A DNA stretch of 64,000 nucleotides from Adiantum capillus-veneris. Its lineage: Eukaryota > Streptophyta > Polypodiopsida > Polypodiales > Pteridaceae. How positions within the stretch are numbered: the first letter of the stretch is position 1; every line of letters starts with the position of its first letter. Shown here in pieces: positions 10,486 through 19,566 of this stretch. The translations under genes were made by a program, and so were the position numbers. The stretch is from positions 37,321,922 to 37,385,921 of the forward strand of contig CM043969.1 of NCBI GenBank assembly GCA_014529385.2, in the 5' to 3' direction. Below the pieces are notes generated by a model, which worked only from the letters and a program-made list of their open reading frames with translations, was not told the DNA's origin and did no database searches.

Positions 10486-10800
10486 GTAGCTCACATCTAT
10501 GTACAAAAGTAGAAACAAAAACAGTTTTTTGATTTCCATCTAGTTATCAAAAACTTCAAAAAAGGGGACTTAGTTTTAATCTATTCCCTTAAGCAACACA
10601 TTCCCAAGTTTAAGGAAAAAGAGAAATGGACCGTTTATCATTAAAGATATATCTCTAAGTGGAGCAGTTAAGTTGTCCACCCTAGATGGTGAACCAATGG
10701 CTAATTGGATTAGTGGATGCCGTTTAAAGAACTACAATTTTCCACTAACCATTGAATTTCTAGAAAGGATGCATGCAGCAAAGCAAAGAAAGATAAAACA
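10486..10800 (+). pseudogene. Tat-like integrase C-terminal domain, 3' half
   Basis: Continues the integrase interrupted at 8013. After a stretch that matches the minus copy at 15.6-15.75 kb, it reads LSTLDGEPMANWISGCRLKN, the conserved end of this integrase type's C-terminal DNA-binding domain. In the minus copy the same segment reads LSSLDGEPMANWISGCHLKK. Some frames are broken near 10,550-10,640. The C-terminal tail continues with MHAAKQRKIKQQQ, a basic segment also seen in the minus copy. Confidence 0.85.
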
Positions 10801-11265
10801 ACAGCAGGTTATTGATGAAGCCCAAGAGGAATCTCAGCTTCGAGTACTCAAAAGGAAAGCTACTCTAAAAAATCAACAAATGCCTATTCCCATCACACTC
10901 TTAAACCAGATGACCGACAATGGGAATTGCAAAAAGATGCAATGTCAACAGATGCTGAATGGTTAGATATAATGGACCTTCGCATCAAAGTACAAATGAA
11001 CAATCATAGCACAAATGCATTGGTCGACACAGGAGCTAGAGTAAATGCAATCATTTATTCCACATACAAGAAAGCAACAAGTCAGTCTTTGACAGCAAGA
11101 ATAGCGACTATTAAAGAATGCAACAAGAACCCAACACCAACATTGGGAGTAGTCAACTTAAATGTGATAGTACATGGATGTTCATGCCCTCATCAATTTG
11201 TATGCTTACCAGATGAACACATGAATGAAACAATGATTCTTGGAATCTCATGGATGCGGACGTAA
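10801..11265 (+). pseudogene. retropepsin-like domain located 3' of integrase
   Basis: Downstream of the integrase tail a frame (10927-11265) reads DAEWLDIMDLRIKVQMNNH, then ALVDTGARVNAI with the aspartic protease D-T-G active site, and MILGISWM, the C-terminal hydrophobic-G motif of retropepsins. Length and spacing fit one retropepsin monomer. In canonical gypsy elements protease precedes RT. Here it follows integrase. The minus copy keeps the same lead-in (DEWLDGMDLR at about 15,255-15,285) in the corresponding frame before it is cut off, so the order was present in more than one copy. It could be a true extra ORF or a fossil recombination shared by both copies. Confidence 0.65.
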
Positions 11266-12060
11266 AAGACATTACCAGATTGGGATATTAATCATCTCAA
11301 ACTATCACCTAAAGTCGGAAAACTCATCGTTCCAATTGCACCAAGCAAGGAGGAATGGAAAGGGGATTATCAACAGAGAAAACCACGAAGCAATCAATCT
11401 TCTCCATTTTATCAACTAGAAAATGATACAAGTAGCATGCAAGGAGTCAGGTAAATTTGGGTACCAAAAGCACAGCTTAAGGGCAAGTCGATTCAAATTT
11501 GGGTGCCCAAAACATCATCTACAATACCAAAGATGGTTCCAAGGTTCAAAACACAAAGAGGAGCATCTTCAAATAGGGAACCCAATACAAAATGGATTTG
11601 GAAGAAAAAAGAGCACTTATCTTCTCCGCAAACCATGAAACCAATCAAACAATGGAGAGTTAAGTCTCAGACGACTCAACCACACCATTCTAACTAAAGC
11701 AAACCAAGACATCAATGGCGGGTAAAAGCTCGACAACAATCGCTATTAATATTGGCAGCTCAAAAAATCAGCATACCAAAGCATCCTGGAGGTACAATCA
11801 AGCAAAGAGTACACAAGCTACAAGATTTGCTCTTTGAAAGACAACAAAAGAAAATCTCGACATCAAAAACCCTTGAGTTAATCACTCCAAACCCAACTCT
11901 TGCACAACATAATGGTTTGAACTGCATTGATCTTCAAAGCATGGTAGAGCCAACCAAGGCTATGCATAGACATGATTGCTCAACCCATGCACACAGTTGT
12001 CCCCCGGAGTACGCCATCTAGAAGGGGTGGAAGGGAACTAAGTAATTAAGGGCAATGTTT
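11266..12060 (+). pseudogene. 3' tail of the Tat-like element, low-complexity basic ORFs
   Basis: Frames continue after the protease with PDWDINHLKLSPKVGKL and then basic Gln/Lys/Trp-rich segments (IWVPKAQLKGKSIQIWVPK, KWIWKKKEHL, QWRVKSQ) and end at 12021. There are several stops. I do not recognise a family. Repeated WVPK/WRVK-like motifs suggest a linker rather than a folded enzyme. The polypurine tract follows at 12061. Confidence 0.4.
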
Positions 12061-12079
12061 GAAGAGGGAGGAGAAGGTT
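12061..12079 (+). other. polypurine tract
   Basis: gaagagggaggagaagg followed directly by TGATGTTAACG, a TG that could open the 3' LTR. It lies just after the last ORF of the element, as expected for plus-strand priming. Confidence 0.6.
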
Positions 12080-13900
12080 TGATGTTAACGTGTGATTTTT
12101 TGCAAGATTACCTAATACTATCCTTACAAATCATCAACATGGTAAATTTAACTGATAACATCTCCCTAATGATTGTAAATAGTGTATATACTATGAGAAT
12201 ATTATCATAAAATAGCTTGTTTTTAGTTATTTTTTATCATTTTTCTTGATATTAGGACTTAAAAATGAAGAAATCCAACAAAAAACAATACAGCTATGTT
12301 TTTCAATGGATTTTCTTAATTATTGGATTTTCACTTTGCTTTTTTAGTGCATTTTGTTATTTTCTTTGATTTTTTCAATAAATAGGTGAAAAATTAATAA
12401 TAAATAGCATGGGAAAACTAAAGATACGCCGATGATCAAAAGGAGAAGGCAGACAAGCACAAAAAATTTCAATTAATTCGGCAGATAGAAGCGGGAAGCC
12501 CATATTAGGCGGCCCCTTTATAGCACCGTCTCACAGAGACATGAGGGGTAAGTTCTATACTTACCAGTGATCCATTTTATATGGCCAGTAGCTAGTCTAA
12601 ACCCGAGGGAAAAACCCTAGAATCTGAAAAGTGCACGAAGTCCTACGATCAAAAATTGACCATAGCGGCCTGTCAGCTCAACCAAATTGGATGAGACTTG
12701 AACTGTAGCATGCCCCTATATAACAAAATAGTTCTATATCAATAATTGACCATTCGGCAGGGGTCGAGAGGGGTCCCAAGTAGAAAAGCTAGGTTTATGG
12801 CAGATGCAAGAATTGGATTCTGACTCCACAGACAGCTTATAGACTGGGTCAATATACAATGTATATGGTTGGTTTCATAAAAAAATCAAGGCAAGCTCTC
12901 AAAAAGCAAAAAATAGCTTGAAGGCTACAAAGCGTTAAATTTGACATACGAAGTCAAATTGACTCCAAATGGGCCAAAACTGGATGAGTAGCTTCATGAC
13001 TATGTAGCGGACAAGTCGATAGCCTCAAAAGTGACTAACCAACTCCACAGGCCATGTAGTCACAAAAATCGGTGAATTCAGAGTCGACAAAGCACGAAGT
13101 GTGCCGACAAGACAAAACTTTACCAAATTCAATTTAGGACTTGTTTTAGATGTATTGAATATGTTTAGGTCAAAATTTGTCAAGTTTAGCAAAAAAAGTT
13201 GACTGCTGTAAATAATCGTGATTATTTACTTTTGTAAATTTTTGGCTTGAAAATGGTACCTTCGCATCACCTATCACTTGTGCACACCTATTACATGCCA
13301 CATTCCAAGTATGAGCCAAAATGATCAAAGATAACTTGGAAAATTGTCAAAAAACTCAAAGAAGTCTTTCCAATGCAAATTTTGAGTTATCAGTCACATT
13401 TTTTGATCCAAATCACACCATACCTCATACACAAGGGCCTACATCATGCCAAGAACCAAGTTGCACCAAAAAATATTCATTTTGATGAAAAAGTTAATAA
13501 TCGTCTGCGATTATTTACTTTTTTGCCAAGATGGGGGGAAATTTCAAGTTTGACTTCATGGGGCCAAAGCACATGATGCCCCAAGCCCACTGACCAAGTT
13601 TGAACAAATTTGGAGCTCAAAATATCAAAATCCCCTTATATCTACTGTTTCAGAGATGGAAAGCCTAAATCTGGCACAATTTTCACCCTGTGTACTCAAA
13701 TGAGCCCACACTTCACTAAGAGTATCTAATTGATATATATTTCAAGCCTATGATGCCAAAAATGCAAAAAGTTGGAAAAATTTCTCAGTTGTAAATAATC
13801 GCGATTATTTCCTCTTGTTGCTAATTTTTGCTTGGACTTTATGAATTTGACCTTTACATGTTTTTATGCATCTATGCATGTTCAAAAATTGATTTGAAGC
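12080..13900 (+). repeat. LTR-like non-coding DNA with a repeated palindrome
   Basis: AT-rich, no coding signal. The palindromic arms GTAAATAATC and GATTATTTAC occur as a pair at 13208-13229, again with changes at about 13492-13515, and at 13791-13812, roughly 290 bp apart, each followed by similar text (ctaatttttgcttgga-like). The reverse complement of a related stretch occurs in the minus LTR near 18,095-18,130, linking this block to the same LTR family. The right LTR edge is not defined. Confidence 0.5.
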
Positions 13901-13903
13901 AAA

Positions 13904-15251
13904 TTGGACTCAATTTGTCAGCAATTCAGACTGAAGGACATTTTAGAGCAGAAATTGCAGAAATTTTCTAACTTTGGCACTCTATCCACAAGAGCAATGC
14001 AAGCTGTGGAGAAGGCCAAGAAAAGGGTGTCCCAAAAAGAAGTTGCAAGAGCTATCACCATACCAATTGGATCCCAGTTCAGTAAAGACAGCCAAGGCAA
14101 CATATCTGTCCAGAGAATAGCTTGAAGAGAACAACACCACGGTTTTCATAGGCAAGTTTAAAAGTGAAGAAGGACATCAAGTAGAGCTACAATTACTACT
14201 GAAAGAAATCTATGATGTCACGGAAAAAACACAAAGGAGGCCAACAAAAGGCTGGGCCTAAGAGAATTCTACAACCAAGAACCATGCAACGTAGATTTCC
14301 ACAAAGCCTATGAGCTCTTGTCTACAATTAAGAAAGATGGATCAACCCAAATTACTGGCCAACAAGGGAAGAAAGTTTAAGTAGTGATCAAAAGGCTGGG
14401 CCTAAGAGAATTCTACAACCAAGAACCATGCAACGTAGATTTCCACAAAGCCTATGAGCTCTTGTCTACAATTAAGAAAGATGGATCAACCCAAATTACT
14501 GGCCAACAAGGGAAGAAAGTTTAAGTAGTGATCACAAAGGAAATAGTGACTGAGGCTTTGAAGTTTCCAACAGAAGGGATGACAGTGAGGGCTCAAGACA
14601 GAAAGACAGCAGGCACCTTCACCAAGGAGACTGCTGCTGCGGAAACCTTTGCTAACCTCATCCTGAAACAAGTGGAAGAACCAACACAGTTGTATCACCA
14701 GCACTTCCACTCTCTAGCAAAGAGACCGCCAAGGTACACCACACCTAATCATGCAGTTGCGACTACATTCACACAAGTGTTGAAGTCGACAACCAGACAA
14801 GCCATTGATCACGCGCAATATGTGCTATCAACGCTGAAGGGTACCAAGAAAGAGGGTAAGATCACATATCTGGGTGCACCTGAGGTACTAATAAGAATAG
14901 CATACCATGCTATTGGCATGGCAGACAATTTTTCGCCTACTCCAAATCAAAACACATGGATTATGTCTTCACAGCCATCTCCAAGAACCACCCGCTCAAC
15001 AAAGAGAGTTTACAAATCTAATGAAGAGTCGGCAGGAAGATCTCATGAAGCACATAGCAGTGATAGCTCAGACAATGAAGAGAGGAGAGCCAGAATAGAA
15101 GAAATGAAGAAAAAAGCAGTGGCTACACACCAAGAGGAGCCTTAGCAAAAAAACGTAAGGTTTGAAAGGGAAAAACAAACCTAGAAAAGAAGCCGCCAAG
15201 CTGCAGGTGAGGAGCCTAAAAAGTGGGTTCCAAAAGAGATAAAGAGCCCTA
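13904..15251 (+). pseudogene. unrecognised retroelement-associated ORF (ORF-X), copy 1
   Basis: Plus-strand coding in pieces: 13904-14125; a middle part reading LREFYNQEPCNVDFHKAYEL; and 14528-15145 (205 codons). The last has KRPPRYTTPNHAVATTFTQ and YLGAPEVLIRIAYHAIGMAD, then an acidic/basic coiled-coil-like tail (RRARIEEMKKKA). The frame runs on in part to WVPKEIK near 15,235. A related, much decayed copy is on the minus strand at 41.1-43.3 kb and shares both conserved blocks. There is no gag zinc knuckle, protease, RT or integrase motif. The FYNQEP...ALKFP region faintly recalls the plant 'putative plant transposon protein' domain, but I would not assign it. It contains an exact 144 bp tandem duplication and a TAA between duplication and main ORF. 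It stops at a junction with an inverted pol fragment. Confidence 0.55.
14246..14534 (+). repeat. exact tandem duplication, 144 bp
   Basis: The unit starting aaaaggctgggcctaagag is present twice with period 144 bp and I see no mismatch. 144 is 48 codons, so the frame is kept, though each unit ends with an in-frame TAA (aaagtttaagtag). Confidence 0.95.
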
Positions 15252-15953
15252 CGAAGGTCCATTCCATCTAACCATTCATCATCTGTTGTGACACTACATC
15301 CTTTTGTAATTCCCATAGTCATTCATCTAGTTCCAGAATGTTGATGGGAATAGTTATTTTTTGATTGTTGAGAGCAGTTTTCCTTTTCAGTCTTCGAAGC
15401 CAAGCTTCCTCTTGGGCTTCATCAATGACATGCTGTCATTTCATCTTTCTTTGCTTTGCTGCATGTATCTTTTCTGGTTAGTGGAAAATTGTACTTCTTC
15501 AAGTGGCATCCACTAATCCAATTAGCCATTGGTTCACCATCTAGAGAGGACAACTTCATTGCTCCACTTGGAGATACGTCTTCAATGAGAAACAGTCCGT
15601 TTCCCTTTTTCTTAAACTTGGGAATGTGTTGCCTAAGAAAATAGACTAAAACTAGGTCCCCTTTTTTGAAGATTTTTGTGACTAGATGTGAATAAAAACT
15701 GTTTTTGTTTCCATTTTTGTGCATAGATGTGAGCTACAGCTGTTAGCCTTTGCTCATTAATCTTTTCTAAATCTTCAAGCCTCTCTAAAAATTCATGTCC
15801 GGTCCACTCAAGATCCTTAGCTACCCTTAATGTCGGCAATAGAAATTCTATTGGCAAAATGGCATCAAGGCCATAAACAAGGTTAAAGGGCATAGCATTT
15901 AAAGCTGTCTTGAATGAAACTCTATAAGCCCATAGAGTGGCATGTATATTCAT
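15252..15953 (-). pseudogene. Tat-like integrase C-terminal domain, minus copy
   Basis: Minus-strand frames 15633-15953 and 15422-15724 give ALNAMPFNLVYGLDAILPIE, then RVAKDLEWTGHEFLERLEDL, then FKKGDLVLVYFLRQ and LSSLDGEPMANWISGCHLKK. This is the C-terminal part of the same integrase as at 7.6-8.0 and 10.5-10.8 kb. Past the domain the nucleotide match to the plus copy continues (gatgaagcccaagaggaa) and ends abruptly at 15252, where plus-strand ORF-X begins. One frameshift separates the two ORFs. Confidence 0.85.
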
Positions 15954-17136
15954 TTCCTAATCAGTCTGTCCTAAACTAACCACTTTAGTCAATACCAAGC
16001 TAAGAATGTTATTTGTGTGCTCAACTTGTCCATTTGCATGGGGGTGATAATGAGATTTGTTATGGATGACCATAAATTCATTTAGCAGATACTCAATTAC
16101 TCATTGAGGAAATGAGTTCCCCTATCAATGACAATTTCTATTGGTAGTTTATATCTTGTGAATACATTTTCATATAAGAATGCGGCTGTGGTTTTGGCAT
16201 CATTATTCCTGGTTTCCTTAGCCTCTTCCCACTTGGTGAGATAGTCCATAGCTACAATGATATATTGAGATTTTCTATAAGCCGGTGGTTGTATTGGCCC
16301 GACAAAATCTATGCCCCACTTTGCAAAAGCTCTAGCCCCCATCATTGGTTAAAGGAATGCTATCTACACAGGTTGGTACGTTCTTCTCGTTGACATGCAT
16401 CACACCTTCAAATATATTCTTTGGCACCTGCAAAAAGTGCTGGCCACCATATGCCTGCCATTAAGATAGCTCTAGCGGTAGTTTCACTAGAAAAGTGACC
16501 TCTAGCTAATCCAGCATGTGCTTGTTCTATAATGGGAATATGTTCATCTTCATTTGCAAAAAGACGCAAATGTTGATCCTTTCCTCTTTGATATAATTGG
16601 TTTCCAATAATAGCATACTCTCTTGCCTCAGTTTCAATTGCTCTTTGGTGACGTTTACTCATATTCTCAGGAAATGTTCGGCTTGATAAGTAAGTAACTA
16701 GATAGTTACTCCACTTAGGAATGAGTGATATTTGGAACAATGTCACATGAGGTATGGGTGCTTGTTTCTGGCATTGAGGATTTTGTTTTACAAATGAGTG
16801 AATGTCACTCCTCATGGTTGGCCAAAATACTCCAAGTCTCAAGATTCGCTGCATAGTTTGGTCTTCCATACAGTGAAGTCCTACTATGGTACTGTGTGCT
16901 TGACTTAGGTATTGGGTTTTCTCCTCAAGATTAATATACAAAAGCAATATTCCATTCCAATTTCTTTTGTATAACCTTCCAGCTAGTAATTGATACATAG
17001 CCAATTGCCCAATTAATTCGGGTGTAATAGGAAGTGGGATTTGAGAATCCACTTGGGCTGTGTCATCAATGAAACCATAACTTTTGAGCAATATGGTATC
17101 ATCTCTATGGAGATAGATATGCATTTGGTAGATCAT
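15954..17136 (-). pseudogene. Tat-like integrase with two zinc-finger modules
   Basis: Minus strand. ORF 16408-17136 (242 codons) contains two successive HHCC-type modules. The first reads AHSTIVGLHCMEDQ ... GVFWPTMRSDIHSF with its first Cys changed (QNPQC). The second reads AHAGLARGHFSSETTAR ... GIWWPALFAG, continuing past a TGA to RCDACQRE. The core follows at 16097-16345: WGIDFVGPIQPP with the first catalytic Asp, VAMDYLTKWEEAKE, and VIDRGTHFLNE with the second Asp. The Glu helix region near 16,000-16,090 is degraded. The enzyme would bind LTR ends and join them to host DNA. Breaks: the stop at about 16,407 and frameshifts near 16,350 and 16,090. Confidence 0.83.
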
Positions 17137-17585
17137 TGTCTACCCCTTTTGATGGTTCTCTTGAAATAATCATCAATAAATGATATGCTCTTTGGTGAGT
17201 GGTGCCCTTTTTTACAACCAGAATGAAATCAAATTCCAAAAGAATGATGAACCATCTCACTATTCTTCTTGTGTTGCATGGCTTGTTGACCAAGTACAAT
17301 AAGGCTTGGTGGTCCACAAAAAACACAAACCTGTTAGCTAATAGGTAATATCTATACTTTCTTACGGCATAGATAATTCCTAATCCCTCCCTTTTGGTGG
17401 TTGTATAGTTTTTCTCTGCCACATTCAACTGTCTACTACTAGCATAAAGAAATGGGAAAATCAAATTTTTTGTCTCCCGATTGAGCTAGTATACACCCAA
17501 TGGAAAAATTGGAAGCATCTACATGTATGTGGAATATGTTATTCCAATCTGGTGCTTTCAATATTGGGGCTGAAGTCCAAGTACT
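17137..17585 (-). pseudogene. gypsy RNase H, minus copy
   Basis: Minus strand reads TSAPILKAPDWNN, then HVDASNFSIGCILAQS (first catalytic Asp), NYTTTKREGLGIIYAVRKYR (catalytic Glu region), VDHQALLYLV and RIVRWFIILLEFDF. The last conserved segment is QRAYHL where ADHLSR is usual, so a catalytic-site Asp is lost. A frameshift lies near 17,464. Upstream of TSAPIL there is no RT. The sequence changes to a non-coding leader and then the primer site at 17,745. RNase H would normally remove the RNA strand during reverse transcription. Confidence 0.83.
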
Positions 17586-17744
17586 TAGCAAGTACACTTA
17601 CTTCCAAGCTACCTCTACACAGCAAAAGACGACAATCTTAAGCTATGCGGTTTTAAAGAAAAAGTTTTGACTCTAGGTGATCCTAGAGGAAGTTAAAGGA
17701 AAACTACACAAGACGCTAGTGTTTTCCCTAGTTTAGGTCTCTTC

Positions 17745-17764
17745 GATCCCCAACAACTGCACCA
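17745..17764 (-). other. primer binding site, tRNA-Asp type
   Basis: Minus strand TGGTGCAGTTGTTGGGGATC, against the Athila/Tat-style site TGGCGCCGTTGCCGGGGATC: 16 of 20 match and three of the four differences are C-to-T, as expected from decay of methylated DNA. It sits 2 bp from the LTR end at 17767. Confidence 0.75.
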
Positions 17765-17766
17765 AA

Positions 17767-19350
17767 TGTAGGATGGGTTTCTAACTTCGCTCCTATTTTA
17801 TTGCAGACATAGCAAGAACCACGAATATAATTGTCAATCCATGGGACAAAGCTAACTTGACTAGTGCATAGAGGCTACAAGAGGTTGTCAATATCTTGGA
17901 AGACAACAGACAACTCACATCTAACTCAAGCTACACTCAAATGACCAAAATCATCAAAAGCTAGTCGCTAATCGGCAAAAACAAATCATACCCGTTACAA
18001 CATCAAACGACATCCAAACATTACAAAACTTCTAGGACATGTTTATAAGACCTAAGCACACATGCTTATGGTCTCAAATCTCACTTTAGGTCAAGTGAAA
18101 AAATCACGATTATTAATAGCAGTGAGTTTTTGACTTAGTCATTTTCGACCCAAAATGTGTCTAAATGCTTAGCAATGGTGCCTCAATACCCTACCTATAC
18201 TTATTTTATGATTTTCTAGCTTAAATTCCTAATTATGATGAAATTAGGCCGCGGCAATGCCAAAAGCTATGGATTACCAAGAAATGCTTACATCAACGCG
18301 TGTAGCTCTTACCTGCGGTTGCAACACAACAGATGACACTGCAATGTGACAACTAGGAAGGGAGTAGGAAGCACGAGAAGGAGAGAAGTGAGCGCCGTTA
18401 GCTCACACTGTGTTCTATTATCCAAAAACTTACAAAATACTTACAAAAATTGGCTTTTATACCTTAGCCAAGGTTTTTGCGGTCAAAACTAATAATCTGG
18501 GAGCTGTAACTGAAGATAGGTTGATACAATTTGGAAGCTTGTAGCCTTGGCTCATCAATTGCACTATTTCTAGAAAGTAGGAGTTACAACATTCCCAATT
18601 TATCAAAATAATAAGTGTTTTTACAATAAAAGCTCCGAAAAATGTTATCCGAGTTAGCTTGCCGCTAACACCTTGGGAGAGTCAATAAATTTCAATCAAG
18701 GAAAAAAAGAGGGGGTCTACCCAAGCAACTTGGGGCCTAGCTTGAGGGGTATACTCTCTCCCACAAACTCACACACACTCTCATTGTGTGAAGTCTAAGT
18801 GCAAGAACTTTATCTCCTTCTCCAAGGTTGTTGAGAAATTGGGAGCCTACACCAACACTCTTGGCTATGGAATGCAAATCAACCAAGAGCCACGCTTCAA
18901 TGCTTAAGCTTTCCATCTTCTTCATCATCATTAGTATGCTATTATGCTATGCTAAGCAACAAGAGTAACGATAAGTAAGGAGCTATTTCTTTCTTGTAAG
19001 AATGCTTCTTATTCCTCTTCCCTGCCCTCATTCCTTGCTAGATCTCTCCACCTTCGAAGGTGTTTGAGGTCTTGGGACTGAGGTCGGGGACAAGTTAATC
19101 TTTCATTTAGCTAATTTATGGTCATAATTGTGGTGCATGAAGCTCTCTATCTTCATTGCACCATCAAGGTTTCAAGGAACACAAAGCTTGTATTGTACCA
19201 AGTCTCTCTTTATGGGAGAAACTATATTACCAAAGCCTTTTGGAGGGGGGACCGGCTCCACATAAATCCGGTCCTCAACTGTTGTCAAGTTCTCTAATTC
19301 TCTCTCTTGCAAAGTATTGTTCATACCAATTTAATTAAGTATAATGGTTA
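17767..19350 (-). repeat. LTR of the Tat-like element, minus orientation (copy A)
   Basis: Starts TGTAGGATGGG on the plus strand, that is, ends CCCATCCTACA on the element strand, next to the primer site. It is related by eye to 25.18-26.3 kb and 28.78-29.73 kb: shared blocks include tgtcaatccatggg, actagtgcatagaggctacaag and acaaaaattggcttttata. Minus-strand TATA at 18463-18454. The part at 18.7-19.33 kb also matches 6.1-6.8 kb in inverse orientation. The outer end is uncertain; it may reach about 19,550. Confidence 0.65.
18454..18463 (-). promoter_or_regulatory. LTR TATA box (copy A)
   Basis: GGTATAAAAG on the minus strand. The same box is present in copies B and C of this LTR at matching places. 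Confidence 0.65.
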
Positions 19351-19566
19351 TGTTGCTACCTCTAATCAAGTTCACCCTCTATTTTCTCCAAGTAGTCTCA
19401 TAAAAATTCTCACTATAGTTCTCTTAATTTCATTATTCTTAATGTTCATAGGCCATTTCCATCATAGTGAGAAACATCTTATACCTATACCGTTGAGGGA
19501 TACAGAAGTGTGAGTTTCAAAGAGGGAAAAAACATGGGAGCTAGACCATCCTAGGCCGCACCAACC

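Noticed and set aside
15068-15322. Minus ORF of 84 codons across the 15,252 junction
   Set aside because: Only its first part matches the Tat-like element; the rest is the antisense of ORF-X.
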